From assembly GCF_004792655.1 (NCBI RefSeq), contig NZ_SRZC01000007.1, positions 62,001 through 126,000 on the forward strand: 64,000 bases of DNA, written 5' to 3'. A program made the position numbers and the translations under genes. Positions 17,623 to 26,990 of this stretch are shown one piece after another. The notes under the pieces are model-generated. The model was given only the letters and a program-made list of their open reading frames with translations, ran no database searches and had not been told where the DNA came from. Each line of letters opens with the position of its first letter. Position 1 is the first letter of the stretch. The stretch comes from Palleniella muris (GTDB taxonomy: Bacteria; Bacteroidota; Bacteroidia; Bacteroidales; Bacteroidaceae).

Positions 17623-17660
17623 ATAGCCGCAATCGGAGCAATCTGGTTGCGGCTATTTTT
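17623..17660 (+). terminator. intrinsic terminator
   Basis: ATAGCCGCAATC (17623-17634) pairs with GGTTGCGGCTAT (17645-17656), then TTTT. Separates the island from the next operon. Confidence 0.85.
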
Positions 17661-17781
17661 ATACCCCAAAAACAATGAAAAAAGTAAGATATTCCCTGTG
17701 GGGTAAGCCTCACAAAGCGATATTGGTTGCCACTTGCACAAGCAATGGCGTGTACACAAACTATGCAAACACCCGGCACAA

Positions 17782-18177
17782 ATGAAGATGAAAGCCTCAA
17801 CAATTTTCTGCGCTCTCTTGGCGATAGTCGTGGGAGCACAACTTATTTTTGCCCACATTGAGAACAAGGTAACGCTTAATAAGCCCGAAACGGAAGAAAC
17901 ATATCTGGAGGAAAATGAGCCTGTGTCGGGTATGTTCTTCAGCTCCGAGTATGTTCTGGAGGAGTATGAGCGCGATGACGCATATTGCATCCGCTATGAC
18001 GACGCTGACGCCAATCTGTTTGACGTTGAAATTGTAGTGGACTCTGCGACATACCAAAGCGTGATTGACTCAATAAAATCCGGCAAGGAAATGGTCGGGG
18101 CGCTTGTATTAAACGACAGTCTTTCTGGCCACTGGCAACAAGTATTCACATTCGTTCAAAACTCAGAAAATTTCTAA
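17782..18177 (+). CDS. small exported or membrane-anchored protein
   Basis: 131 aa from the ATG at 17782; a longer frame from 17734 has an unlikely N-terminus. Residues 4-24 (STIFCALLAIVVGAQLIFAH) form a signal anchor; the rest is acidic and would be periplasmic. No family recognised. Confidence 0.65.
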   Translation: MKMKASTIFCALLAIVVGAQLIFAHIENKVTLNKPETEETYLEENEPVSGMFFSSEYVLEEYERDDAYCIRYDDADANLFDVEIVVDSATYQSVIDSIKSGKEMVGALVLNDSLSGHWQQVFTFVQNSENF

Positions 18178-18179
18178 TT

Positions 18180-18407
18180 ATGGCGAACAACAATCAAAAC
18201 TCAGAAACACTCAAGTCTCGCATATTACCCCTCACTGGCGACATTCTCATGGTTATTTGCCGTGTGATTGTTAGGTCGTTGTTATGGATTGCAAAACATT
18301 TCTGGAAGCGTTACTTCAACATTGAAACCCCGGTGTACAAGCTATGGTGGTCATCACACGCCAGAATAATGCAAAAGAAATTAGATTCAATTCACCAAAA
18401 TTATTAA
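18180..18407 (+). CDS. unrecognised small membrane-associated protein
   Basis: 75 aa with an amphipathic or membrane helix (ILMVICRVIVRSLLWIAKHFW) and a basic C-terminus. Starts three bases after the preceding stop, so the two are likely co-translated. Confidence 0.55.
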   Translation: MANNNQNSETLKSRILPLTGDILMVICRVIVRSLLWIAKHFWKRYFNIETPVYKLWWSSHARIMQKKLDSIHQNY

Positions 18408-18411
18408 GCGC

Positions 18412-18618
18412 ATGTTCACTGAAGACATTATAATTCAAAACCGTGCCAAATTAAAGCAGGTCAATGAGGCGATTGCGTCATTATTGGCTGACAAACGCCC
18501 GAAAGCGCAGTATTTGCTGAGAAAATTTCAAGAATTGCGTGACAATCTTAAAATCAGTATTGAAATCAATGAAACAGCTTTGCGGCTTGAGAAACAATTC
18601 AAAACGGTAAACATGTAA
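18412..18618 (+). CDS. small coiled-coil protein
   Basis: 68 aa, almost entirely helical and charged (QNRAKLKQVNEAIASLLADKRPKA). Packed four bases after the previous gene. No family recognised. Confidence 0.6.
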   Translation: MFTEDIIIQNRAKLKQVNEAIASLLADKRPKAQYLLRKFQELRDNLKISIEINETALRLEKQFKTVNM

Positions 18619-18635
18619 TATAAAATCGGTAGGTT

Positions 18636-18818
18636 ATGATAGTAGCAACTTGTAAATACGGTCGTGTCGAAATTGAGAACGGCTGGATATATGTCGGAGT
18701 GACCAAAGACTCTTTCTTGGATAAAGTAATGTATGACGGCACGTTGTCTTTAGAGGAAAACATACAACATGCCGTTGAACTTATAGATGAAGAGTTTGAA
18801 TATGAGGACAACGATTGA
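18636..18818 (+). CDS. 60-aa acidic protein
   Basis: Short beta-rich start (MIVATCKYGRVEIENGWIYVGV) and an acidic end (IDEEFEYEDND). Overlaps the following gene by 17 bases in another frame. Confidence 0.55.
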   Translation: MIVATCKYGRVEIENGWIYVGVTKDSFLDKVMYDGTLSLEENIQHAVELIDEEFEYEDND

Positions 18819-19194
18819 ACAACGTGCCAGAGAAGCATCTGGACGTGAAAGGCATTGCTGTAAATGTAAGTTTGGCGAGAAAGCGTGTGCTTATGTAGAG
18901 ATTTGCCATGAAGCGTTTGTTCGAGGGTATGTGAAAGGTGTATTTAGTAAGAAAGGCAGCTCAACTATTGCATCTTTATCAATCAAACCTCAGCAATTTG
19001 ACAAAGCTGTATGGCAGACCGAAACAGGGTTCACGTCAGCAAAATACAATGCTTGGCTAAAGAACGCAACCGATTCTCTTCAAAACATCTATCAGCAATT
19101 AGAAGAGAGTGATGAGGTTGACATCACTGATTTGTACATCTTAGGCGATATAATCAATATGTTGAATATAACCAAAATAGTAAAGCAAAAGTAA
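18802..19194 (+). CDS. unrecognised protein with Cys cluster
   Basis: 130 aa from the ATG at 18802. Near the N-terminus CCKCKFGEKACAYVEIC contains five Cys and could bind a metal; the rest is helical. Stops two bases before the next gene. Confidence 0.6.
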   Translation: MRTTIEQRAREASGRERHCCKCKFGEKACAYVEICHEAFVRGYVKGVFSKKGSSTIASLSIKPQQFDKAVWQTETGFTSAKYNAWLKNATDSLQNIYQQLEESDEVDITDLYILGDIINMLNITKIVKQK

Positions 19195-19195
19195 T

Positions 19196-19918
19196 ATGAT
19201 AGTAGATATATTAAACAAAATGGCTGAGATTGTAGCAAACACTATGACCTCATTCCAGTCTGATTTTGAGAAGTACGACAAAGAATATATCATCAAGGAA
19301 GGCGTGAACGCTTTCCCTTTTTTGTGGATGATACATCGGTCACATACTTATCTTATTCGCTTGTCGGAAATCAGAAAGGATTACTTTGATAATGAAGCAT
19401 TTCGGTACGATATTGCACAGAGTTGCAGCTGGATTCATGCTTATTTGTGGCCCACAGGCATGAAAGTAACTGAGGATATTTATTTTGTCACCAAAGACCA
19501 TGTGACAAAAATCAGTTTAGAACAAGCTCGCAATATCGCCAGAGACGCTATTGAATTGGCAATTGCGACATGGGAGCAAGAAAATGAAAAAATGCCTACT
19601 AAATTCAAAGTACGGGTGGAAATAGGAGACATCTCTCTCTGTAAATTAAAGGAGCTTATCCTGGATTGCCGTAGTCATAATGATGATAGTTTGTTGAAAT
19701 GCCTGAAGCGTTTTCACAATCATCGCCAGCAAGCTAAAGACCACAAGGTTTCTATTTGGTATAATGAGCGTTGCAATGAGTTCTCCTTTGCAGAAATGGT
19801 GAATGGAAAATGCCAGTTGAATGGTGCCATTGTTTTTCATGGCTGGCCTGAAAGCGGGTATCAGGAAAGCAATTCCGTTCAGCTCGATCCTAAATATGGG
19901 TGGGCATCACACACTTAA
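19196..19918 (+). CDS. unrecognised phage protein (240 aa)
   Basis: Helical N-terminal half and a C-terminal segment with many aromatics (FHGWPESGYQESNSVQLDPKYGW). No motif recognised. Member of the tight 17.8-20.9 kb operon. Confidence 0.65.
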   Translation: MIVDILNKMAEIVANTMTSFQSDFEKYDKEYIIKEGVNAFPFLWMIHRSHTYLIRLSEIRKDYFDNEAFRYDIAQSCSWIHAYLWPTGMKVTEDIYFVTKDHVTKISLEQARNIARDAIELAIATWEQENEKMPTKFKVRVEIGDISLCKLKELILDCRSHNDDSLLKCLKRFHNHRQQAKDHKVSIWYNERCNEFSFAEMVNGKCQLNGAIVFHGWPESGYQESNSVQLDPKYGWASHT

Positions 19919-19930
19919 AATATAACAGAT

Positions 19931-20200
19931 ATGATGCACGAAGAGTATAATAATGGTGGGGTGAACTATGTTCGCATTGACAAGAAGAAAGCACGAATCA
20001 AGTTCAACACAGGAAACACCATTTACTTGATTCAGGACATGATGCGATTGAACAACGCTTGGCAAAGCCCCTGTCCAATTAACATAGAAGAATCCAGCGA
20101 AAAAGATTTTGACAAACCGGTAAACGCCTTTCGGTATTACAACTGCGATTCAGAGCGTGGTCATGGCGTAAAGTATTTTATTAAGGAGGTGGATTTATGA
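19931..20200 (+). CDS. unrecognised small protein
   Basis: 89 aa, basic then mixed (YVRIDKKKARIKFNTGNTIYLIQDMM). Overlaps the next start by 4 bases (ATGA), so the two are coupled. Confidence 0.6.
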   Translation: MMHEEYNNGGVNYVRIDKKKARIKFNTGNTIYLIQDMMRLNNAWQSPCPINIEESSEKDFDKPVNAFRYYNCDSERGHGVKYFIKEVDL

Positions 20201-20688
20201 CAGAATCAATAAAAACGGCTATAAAAGCCATAAATAAGTGGATATTCTTTGGTTGGAACTATCCCAGTATTGAACACGAGTGGACTAACATTCATGGAGA
20301 AAAGAAGTTTGAGGTTGTTCCTGTGTTTCTCACAGAAATTAAATGGACATGCAATTTTGATCACATTCTTTCTAAATGGCATATTGCAACTCGAACCAAG
20401 AACTCTAATGCTTATCTGGTAGAGTTTTATGCTGAGCTTGGAAACGAAAACCGCCGGTTACTTTTGAAGTGGGTTATAGACAACTACAACGATGAGCGTA
20501 CAATTTGCGAAGATGATTCTGAGGAATGTTCTGAAGCGCAAATCTTGGCTAAAATTCGTGAGTGGGCTGAGCATATCCCGTATTACCTGAGCTATCGTGA
20601 AGGCTACGCTCGTGGCTATCGTGAAGGAATGATACGGGCTCACAAATTAGTGATGTCCATGATTACCGGTGAACCTTTTGAAGAGTAA
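20197..20688 (+). CDS. unrecognised phage protein (163 aa)
   Basis: Trp-rich N-terminal part (WIFFGWNYPSIEHEW) and a C-terminal helix with Gly/Arg/Tyr repeats (YREGYARGYREGM). No family recognised. Confidence 0.65.
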   Translation: MTESIKTAIKAINKWIFFGWNYPSIEHEWTNIHGEKKFEVVPVFLTEIKWTCNFDHILSKWHIATRTKNSNAYLVEFYAELGNENRRLLLKWVIDNYNDERTICEDDSEECSEAQILAKIREWAEHIPYYLSYREGYARGYREGMIRAHKLVMSMITGEPFEE

Positions 20689-20692
20689 GAAT

Positions 20693-20923
20693 ATGTTCAA
20701 GCAGAAGTTCTTTGGCCGGACAGAAAATGACGAGTTCACTTTCACGGCCAACCCTTTACAAATGAGGGCGGTGGCAATGGTAATCCTTGCGGAGCGAGGA
20801 GCAAAATTTATAGAGATAAGATATATGGACGGTCGAACTGCTATGATGGCTACCTTTGATAAGGCACAGCAGGAAAGCGCCCAATTCAGGTTTACTTTCC
20901 CAGAGGAACTTGACGAAGATTAA
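20693..20923 (+). CDS. small unrecognised protein, last gene of operon
   Basis: 76 aa from the ATG at 20693, four bases after the upstream stop. Mixed alpha/beta with a central ALA-rich helix (RAVAMVILAERGAKFIEIRY). Followed directly by a terminator. Confidence 0.6.
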   Translation: MFKQKFFGRTENDEFTFTANPLQMRAVAMVILAERGAKFIEIRYMDGRTAMMATFDKAQQESAQFRFTFPEELDED

Positions 20924-20949
20924 GAATGTGTTTTGAGAGTTTTGATTGG

Positions 20950-20985
20950 CACCGCAGTCTGATTATTTGGGCTGCGGTGTTTTTT
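20950..20985 (+). terminator. intrinsic terminator
   Basis: CACCGCAGTC (20950-20959) pairs with GGCTGCGGTG (20970-20979) and is followed by six T. Confidence 0.88.
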
Positions 20986-21010
20986 ATTCCCTCAATACAA
21001 TAAAACAGAC

Positions 21011-21868
21011 ATGATTATGAGCAACAATTTATTGATAGAAACAAAAGAAATTGGCAACCATCGTATCAAGATTTATTATGATACAGATGCAATGTGCCCT
21101 TGTACAGACTGGGATATGGCTGCATGTTTCCTGTGGGAATATGACCGTTCAGCCCGACTGTCTGATGCGTGCAATTGGAGAGAAGTGTTTGGTAAATACG
21201 GAGATAGCCGATATTCACTTGCAGATGCGCTACATCAACTTATTGGCGAGCATGTTGAATGGAAAGATTTGCTGAATTATTTTAAGAAAGGCAAGGTGGA
21301 CGGCTATCGAATGAGATATGATAAGCATGATAAAACATGGTATTTGGAATGGTACAACGATTCACGATACGCTGAACATAAAGGCTATCAAGAAATTTTC
21401 AGCGTTTCTCCTTCAGACCTTTACACGTATGATTATACGGACCAGTTTATAGAAGATTTGGAGTGTGACGAACTGGTTCAGATTCTTTCTGACTTAGGTA
21501 AAGATATATTTGTCAAAGAATGGTCCACAACAGGGTACGGTCAAGGGGATTATGTTGAAGGTATCGCTTTTTGTACAAAGGAACGATACTCAAAAATGGT
21601 CAGCACTGACACTACCGATTGGAAAACCAAAATTGACGCATTGATTGATGGTGAAGTCGAATGTATTGGCATGTGGATGTGGGGAGATGTCAAAGGCTAT
21701 GTTCTGGAAGAGAAAGTGTCATACACGAAGCATTTCCAAGACCCCAACCGTGAAGACGAAGATGATTTTGACTGGGAAGAGGTTCATTCATGTTGGGGGT
21801 TCTTTATGGAAACAGAAGAGCTCATTAACGAAGTGATTTCTGAGCACGGATTAAAAGAAGTAGCATAA
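21011..21868 (+). CDS. unrecognised acidic phage protein (285 aa)
   Basis: Rich in Asp, Glu, Trp and Tyr. Start at 21011, or at 21017 if the second Met is used. No catalytic motif is visible. First gene after the terminator and head of a long train of acidic proteins reaching 27 kb. Confidence 0.7.
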   Translation: MIMSNNLLIETKEIGNHRIKIYYDTDAMCPCTDWDMAACFLWEYDRSARLSDACNWREVFGKYGDSRYSLADALHQLIGEHVEWKDLLNYFKKGKVDGYRMRYDKHDKTWYLEWYNDSRYAEHKGYQEIFSVSPSDLYTYDYTDQFIEDLECDELVQILSDLGKDIFVKEWSTTGYGQGDYVEGIAFCTKERYSKMVSTDTTDWKTKIDALIDGEVECIGMWMWGDVKGYVLEEKVSYTKHFQDPNREDEDDFDWEEVHSCWGFFMETEELINEVISEHGLKEVA

Positions 21869-21869
21869 A

Positions 21870-22040
21870 ATGGACACTCCTCGTTTTACCCCTGAAAAAC
21901 GCACTGCTATTGATGGAAAGCAATGGTGGTGCGTTTATGACACCCAGCGTCATTGCTGGAGTACATATTTGTGTCATGGCAAGTATAAAACACGGAAAGC
22001 ATGCCAATTAGCCATTGATTATGCTAATCAAATTAAATAG
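21870..22040 (+). CDS. 56-aa Trp/His/Cys-rich protein
   Basis: Starts one base after the previous stop region; reads MDTPRFTPEKRTAIDGKQWW... and ends YANQIK. Two closely spaced Cys/His groups might bind zinc. The size and regular packing between neighbours support a real gene. Confidence 0.65.
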   Translation: MDTPRFTPEKRTAIDGKQWWCVYDTQRHCWSTYLCHGKYKTRKACQLAIDYANQIK

Positions 22041-22048
22041 TTGGAATT

Positions 22049-22357
22049 ATGAAGAAAGTATATATAAGCCTTCCAATTTCTGGTCAAAATCTTGATGATG
22101 TGCGAAAGCGCATCCAAGAGACTTCGGAATTGCTGAAGGCGAAAGGATATATTCCTGTTTCGCCTCTTGAAGTACAAACTGACCTTAACGCTCCTTATTC
22201 AGAGCTGATGGGTAATGACATCAAAGCATTACTGGAATGTGATGCAATCATACTTTTGGATGGCTGGGAGAACAGCAAGGGCTGTCGGCTTGAAAAGTAC
22301 GCTGCCAGCCTGTATCATAAACCTGTGTTTATCAACGAATTTATCTACTCAATATGA
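22049..22357 (+). CDS. DUF4406 / nucleoside deoxyribosyltransferase-like protein
   Basis: 102 aa with the family pattern: VYISLPISG at the N-terminus, a helix VRKRIQETSELLKAKGY, YSELMGNDIKALLECDAIILLDGWENSKGC, then a final VFINEF. The fold is that of nucleoside 2-deoxyribosyltransferases; related proteins act on nucleotides. The catalytic Glu equivalent appears to be in the ENSKGC/LEKYA region. Substrate unknown. Overlaps the next gene by 4 bases. Confidence 0.75.
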   Translation: MKKVYISLPISGQNLDDVRKRIQETSELLKAKGYIPVSPLEVQTDLNAPYSELMGNDIKALLECDAIILLDGWENSKGCRLEKYAASLYHKPVFINEFIYSI

Positions 22358-22809
22358 AATACTATGTAGAAGAAAGCCTCTCTAACTTCCAGTTTTGGAG
22401 TGGAGGCAAAGACCGCGCTGAATTGCTCTCTGCTGAGCAACTGGACACGGTAGAACAAATGCTGGAAGAGATAGAACCGGCTGATGGTTGGTCTGATACT
22501 GCCATCAATGATTTGTTCTGGTTCGAGTTTGATACCATTGCTCAATGGCTCGGCTATGCTGATGAAGAGCATTTGGAAAAGGACATTACTCAGAACGAAA
22601 TGGAAGAAGCTCAAGAATGGGCAGAAGATACTTCCACAGACTATAATGCGTTGTTCGCCATCGCTCACTTGAATATCAATGACTATGCTTGTACCAACGA
22701 GGATGGTGAAGAAGACTGTGATTGGGATCAGGCCACTGAAGATTTCATGGATTGGTGGAACGGCATGGACGACATTGACCAAGTTGAAGAATATCGTAAA
22801 TACCAGTAA
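22354..22809 (+). CDS. acidic unrecognised protein (151 aa)
   Basis: Very high Asp/Glu with many Trp (EDCDWDQATEDFMDWWNGMDDIDQ). Strong negative charge would suit a DNA-mimic inhibitor, but nothing else supports that. Coupled to the gene before it. Confidence 0.65.
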   Translation: MKYYVEESLSNFQFWSGGKDRAELLSAEQLDTVEQMLEEIEPADGWSDTAINDLFWFEFDTIAQWLGYADEEHLEKDITQNEMEEAQEWAEDTSTDYNALFAIAHLNINDYACTNEDGEEDCDWDQATEDFMDWWNGMDDIDQVEEYRKYQ

Positions 22810-22811
22810 CT

Positions 22812-23201
22812 ATGAATCGGCAAGAGTTTATTGACCGCATTATAGAAATCGCGGAAAGTCAAGGATTTTCCGTGAGCACTGAAATCAATGGTGATGATGT
22901 TGAGTTTACATTCTCCCAGTACACCGATTTCGGACAAGACTTTTGTTTCTGGGCTACGATGCAAAATTATGACATCTATACCCTGATTGAGGAAGTTGAT
23001 AACTACTATGAAGGGTATGACCCGGACGAGGAAGCTATGCTTTGGGTCGGCCCTGATGGACATGGCAAAAACGGAGCACCGTATCGCCTTACTGATGTCG
23101 TGAAAGATATGGAGCAGTGCGAACAAATGATAAAGAATTTGTCCGATGCCTTGTCTGAAGCGAATAATAAAGAAATACTTTGGGAACAACCAAATTCTTA
23201 A
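22812..23201 (+). CDS. acidic unrecognised protein (129 aa)
   Basis: Starts two bases after the previous stop. An N-terminal helix then alternating acidic/aromatic stretches (VDNYYEGYDPDEEAMLWVG); the pattern resembles small Bacteroidota proteins found in phages and conjugative elements. Function unknown. Confidence 0.65.
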   Translation: MNRQEFIDRIIEIAESQGFSVSTEINGDDVEFTFSQYTDFGQDFCFWATMQNYDIYTLIEEVDNYYEGYDPDEEAMLWVGPDGHGKNGAPYRLTDVVKDMEQCEQMIKNLSDALSEANNKEILWEQPNS

Positions 23202-23205
23202 AAAC

Positions 23206-23823
23206 ATGGAACAGACATTTGAACAATATGTACTTAGCTGGTGGACAGAATATATTGAAAACCACCAAGACGACTCAAAACGCCTGATGGAGTTATTTAT
23301 CGGCGAGGAAGAAACCATTGAGGATTATCTCGATGAAGGAGAAACACCTTACGATTGGCTGATGACTAAGGGTGAGGAGGATGCGGAGGAGATTTATGAG
23401 CATTTCTTTGGCTATTGCGCAGACCGCTCCATTCTTGCAGACGACCTTCCAGACACTGAAACATTCCTGACTGAGATGTTCAAGCAAGCATACACAGAAA
23501 AGTATGATTTTGTGGATGAGCTTATCGAAGATATGGCCGGCCATGCTGAAGGATATGATACACCGTATGGATTTTTCCATGACTTTTCTTATGGCGGCTG
23601 CTCCTCCGGCATGATTGGAATGTTTGTTTATAATTCTGATTGCAAGCGATTCTATATCCAGCATATTGATGATTTAGAAGCGTTTGTAGAAGACTTTGAA
23701 GAAGAGATTGGTGAACCTGTTCGCAACGATAAGCATCTGCCTCACTATGTATTTATATGCTGGTTCTGTTATGAGGAACTTGCATATAACGTCGCCAGAA
23801 CCCTTTATCCTGAAAGTTTTTGA
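23206..23823 (+). CDS. acidic phage/mobile-element protein (205 aa)
   Basis: Start at 23206 (MEQTFEQYVLSWW), four bases after the previous stop; the in-frame ATG at 23146 lies inside that gene. A conserved-looking C-terminus, LPHYVFICWFCYEELAYNVA, recalls a hypothetical family widespread in Bacteroidota mobile elements. Strongly acidic. Confidence 0.7.
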   Translation: MEQTFEQYVLSWWTEYIENHQDDSKRLMELFIGEEETIEDYLDEGETPYDWLMTKGEEDAEEIYEHFFGYCADRSILADDLPDTETFLTEMFKQAYTEKYDFVDELIEDMAGHAEGYDTPYGFFHDFSYGGCSSGMIGMFVYNSDCKRFYIQHIDDLEAFVEDFEEEIGEPVRNDKHLPHYVFICWFCYEELAYNVARTLYPESF

Positions 23824-23826
23824 ATT

Positions 23827-24681
23827 ATGAGACTGGATTTAGAAGTACCCAACTTTACCGGTTTTTATCAAGGTATCTGGGAGCAGGGCGAAAATGAATG
23901 GACGGAAATCCATGAAATGAAGTATGGTGAGTATGAAGATTTTGAAAGTCTGAATCTCATTGATGATTGGGGCTTTGGTCCCGATTATAGAGATAAAGTT
24001 GCAAAACTATTTGCTGATGATTATGCTGAGATAATTAAAAATTGTCTTGGTGTTCCGATGGAATATGTTGGTTGCTATGTCAGTTCTCCAAAAGAGTACA
24101 ATTTCACTACTGACCGAATTTTCGCAACCTTCGAGGTTCCTGATTACGATGCACTCGTTAAACGCCTGAAAGAATTAGGAAGTTTGCCGGAGTATCGCAC
24201 TGAACTTGCTGCTCTAATTAAGAAGTATCATACGAGTTGCAGTGGTTTCATCTCCTTTATGAGCAATGATATTGAAGAATGGTTTGAACTGATGCAAGAC
24301 CCGTCAAACGATCATTACACCAGTTATTTTCTTGGTTATTTGCTCAGCCTGATGGCTCCAGAAGAAATTGAAGGCTTGAATGAGTCTATCTATATGTATG
24401 TTGAAGAAAACACTGACTATCATTGTGTAGAACCAGAAACGGACGAGGCAAAAGAGGAATGGGAGATTTATCTGAAATATGGTTCGCTCTACACCGATTA
24501 TGCTACAGCACATCCTATGCGATATGAAAATCCCGATAAAGGCAAATGGCCTTACTGGATTGTAATTGATTGGGATGATTACAAAGAACAGTTCCTCGAT
24601 TATGTCGAGAAGCATGAAAAAGAACAAAAACGTAAGGCTGCGCTTGCTGCGATGCCTGTAATTCCAGGATTATTTGACTAA
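23827..24681 (+). CDS. acidic unrecognised protein (284 aa)
   Basis: Begins RLDLEVPNFTGFYQGIWEQGE. Two repeats of acidic helices and a basic C-terminal helix (EKEQKRKAALAAM). Its stop overlaps the next start by one base. No family recognised. Confidence 0.65.
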   Translation: MRLDLEVPNFTGFYQGIWEQGENEWTEIHEMKYGEYEDFESLNLIDDWGFGPDYRDKVAKLFADDYAEIIKNCLGVPMEYVGCYVSSPKEYNFTTDRIFATFEVPDYDALVKRLKELGSLPEYRTELAALIKKYHTSCSGFISFMSNDIEEWFELMQDPSNDHYTSYFLGYLLSLMAPEEIEGLNESIYMYVEENTDYHCVEPETDEAKEEWEIYLKYGSLYTDYATAHPMRYENPDKGKWPYWIVIDWDDYKEQFLDYVEKHEKEQKRKAALAAMPVIPGLFD

Positions 24682-24986
24682 TGAAACTTTTATTTCCCTT
24701 GCCCAACGGAGAAGAGCTCGACTTGTTGGGTGATGGGCCGGACGACATGGAATATGTGTGTCTGGTGTGTGGCGAGTTTGAAACTCCCATATCTGAGCTC
24801 CTTGAAGATTATAAATTTGAGCCCAACAATCTCCGACGTCAGGCTATAGCCGATGAGATTCGTGACCAAGCATATTATTTTGCTGGTGAAACGGCTAACT
24901 ATGACGAAGACCTTCAGCAAATGATTAGCTGGGATGACCTCGGGGAACAAATGTATCAGGCTCTTATAACATTTGCAAAAGTATGA
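24681..24986 (+). CDS. acidic unrecognised protein (101 aa)
   Basis: Gly/Asp/Glu-rich N-terminus (PNGEELDLLGDGPDDMEYVCLVCGEFE) including a CLVC pair, then a helix with many acids. Overlaps the next gene by 4 bases. Confidence 0.6.
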   Translation: MKLLFPLPNGEELDLLGDGPDDMEYVCLVCGEFETPISELLEDYKFEPNNLRRQAIADEIRDQAYYFAGETANYDEDLQQMISWDDLGEQMYQALITFAKV

Positions 24987-25549
24987 GAACGAATGATTGT
25001 TTCGATGAAAACGGATGGTTGAAGGACGAATACCTGTGGCCCCTCCGTCAACAAATAACACTCGGAAGCATTTATGTTTCTGATTATGAGAACAGCTTTG
25101 GCATCCAATCTAAAAAGGTTTGTGATTTCTTCACTTCCTTTTGGGATAGTTATTGTCAAGAACTCGCTAAAGAAGATGGTCTATGGGAACAGGCTGTAGT
25201 ATTGGCTAAAGAACGTCTTATCAACGAACCGGACGCTTCTGAATCTAAAGTTAGTAACTATCAGCAGGATGCCTACCTTGAATTGCAATGTAAGAAATAC
25301 GACAATGAAGACACCCTTCTACAATGGTACGGTTGTTTTGATGGCGAATGTCCATTGCCTCCGACCTATGTAAATGTAGATATTCATTGGGATTTTGCTC
25401 GGTCAATTCGAGTTATAGCGGCTTCTGAGGATGAAGCATACGACATCGTAGATGAGATGATGCGAAAAGAAGAAATTCCTCGAAGCACATTTGAACCGAC
25501 CGGTGACTATGAACTTGATACAAATTGGCAACCCGAATCAATATTGTGA
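24983..25549 (+). CDS. acidic unrecognised protein (188 aa)
   Basis: Coupled to the previous gene. Helical and acidic, with a C-terminal segment WDFARSIRVIAASEDEAYDIVDEM suggesting a small alpha/beta fold. No family recognised. Confidence 0.6.
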   Translation: MRTNDCFDENGWLKDEYLWPLRQQITLGSIYVSDYENSFGIQSKKVCDFFTSFWDSYCQELAKEDGLWEQAVVLAKERLINEPDASESKVSNYQQDAYLELQCKKYDNEDTLLQWYGCFDGECPLPPTYVNVDIHWDFARSIRVIAASEDEAYDIVDEMMRKEEIPRSTFEPTGDYELDTNWQPESIL

Positions 25550-25550
25550 A

Positions 25551-26024
25551 ATGAGTCAACTTACTGATGAGCAGTGGCAGGACATCTTTACGAAGTTCTG
25601 CCACGACTGTTTTATGTACTGGAAACGTGAAGGGTGTTCTGTTGCCGTTGCATTTGATAAAGCGTGGGAAGAAACTTTGAAACTCCGGTACTATCCATTT
25701 GCGCCAAAAGGCCCGAAGGTCAATTATGATTCCCTTAGTAAATGGGGTGAGTTGTATAGCCAGACCGTTGTTGAAACTCTTTATTCTTACGAACAAGACG
25801 ATGCTTTGGACGATCTACGCATCTGTGAGCATTGTGGTTTTCCAGTTTTTGATGGTTACTACATCGCTGGAAGCTTCTTTTGCTGTGAACAATGTACAAT
25901 TAAAGGCGGCTACGATGGAGATAAAAAGCAATTTGAGCAAGACCTGAAAGATGGTGACGACCCTCAAAATTCTATGTGGGACGAAGTTTATTGGTCCCAA
26001 TGGCATTATCCTATAAACGATTGA
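25551..26024 (+). CDS. unrecognised protein with Cys4-type zinc site
   Basis: 157 aa from the ATG at 25551, overlapping nothing upstream. ICEHCGFPVFDGYYIAG followed by FCCEQCT gives a CxxC...CxxC pair in the C-terminal half, likely a zinc ribbon. N-terminal half helical. Confidence 0.6.
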   Translation: MSQLTDEQWQDIFTKFCHDCFMYWKREGCSVAVAFDKAWEETLKLRYYPFAPKGPKVNYDSLSKWGELYSQTVVETLYSYEQDDALDDLRICEHCGFPVFDGYYIAGSFFCCEQCTIKGGYDGDKKQFEQDLKDGDDPQNSMWDEVYWSQWHYPIND

Positions 26025-26028
26025 GATT

Positions 26029-26394
26029 ATGAACATAGACCATTTGAACAAGCGTTGGCTCTCATTAAAAGACGATGCCAACAAAGCATTGCTGGATGCT
26101 ATCAGGGCTCACGGCGGTGCATATTATTTTGTCGATGAAAACGATGAAAGCCTTGCAGAGATTGATGACCTGAGTGAGTTGGAACTTCCTCTTGTTGATG
26201 CTTATACTTACTACAAAGGCCGGCAGGGTTCTTTCTATGTGACATCAGTTATCCTTGGCAATCATGGCATCGAGTTTTACGGCATAGATGAATATGATTG
26301 CATAGACCTCAAAGATGCCATCCAGCTTGACCATGTTTCGTTGGGAGGTATTCTTGATATACTTGAAAATTTACCAGACCCAAATATAAAATGA
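26029..26394 (+). CDS. acidic protein, paralogue of the next gene
   Basis: 121 aa. Shares a domain with 26391-26960: an AHG(G/D) motif early on, then FYGIDEY and a C-terminal DHVSLGGILDILENL that aligns with FGHLSYIIDEIPE of the neighbour. Tandem duplication and divergence is the simplest explanation. Function unknown. Confidence 0.65.
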   Translation: MNIDHLNKRWLSLKDDANKALLDAIRAHGGAYYFVDENDESLAEIDDLSELELPLVDAYTYYKGRQGSFYVTSVILGNHGIEFYGIDEYDCIDLKDAIQLDHVSLGGILDILENLPDPNIK

Positions 26395-26960
26395 GACATT
26401 CAAATTTTTATCAACAGTACAGAAAGCTTGAAGCCTTAGAACGAGAGGAACTTAAAAAGGCTGTTCTTGCTCACGGTGACGAATTTCGCTTTCAGACAGA
26501 AGACGGAGAAAACGTAAAAGGAGTTCAAATGCCAATCGTGATGGCCGGAGATAGTCATTGGGAGTCTAACTGTGATTGCTACATCACTCGTGTAGCGGTA
26601 GTAGATGGCACCCTTGAGATTTACGGATATGATAAAGAATATGGCAATGAAGAAATGCGTCTTGATGATGTAGAGTTTGGACATCTTAGCTATATCATAG
26701 ATGAGATTCCAGAGACCAACGATGTGAAAGATGTTACTACGGAACCGCCCGTTTGTGAGGTGCCAGTAGTAAGCCTGTGTCGAGAAGACATTTCCGATGC
26801 CGGCTATGATCCGGAAATTCCTGATGACGATTTCCAACAGGTTGCAAGTAGAATTGAAAAATACCTGGAATGGCAAGACTTCTTTCCTCAGTTCCTTGAG
26901 AATGTTAGAGAGGCTTGTGCTTATTTAGAAATTCCTACTCTGAAAGAAGAGAACGAATAA
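26391..26960 (+). CDS. acidic protein, paralogue of the previous gene, with extra C-terminal part
   Basis: 189 aa. The first 105 residues resemble the preceding gene (AHGDEFRF ... EIYGYDKEYG ... LSYIIDEIPE); the remaining 80 are a separate helical, acidic extension. The two genes overlap by 4 bases. Confidence 0.65.
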   Translation: MRHSNFYQQYRKLEALEREELKKAVLAHGDEFRFQTEDGENVKGVQMPIVMAGDSHWESNCDCYITRVAVVDGTLEIYGYDKEYGNEEMRLDDVEFGHLSYIIDEIPETNDVKDVTTEPPVCEVPVVSLCREDISDAGYDPEIPDDDFQQVASRIEKYLEWQDFFPQFLENVREACAYLEIPTLKEENE

Positions 26961-26990
26961 TTTATTATTTACAATTAAATTCAAATTACA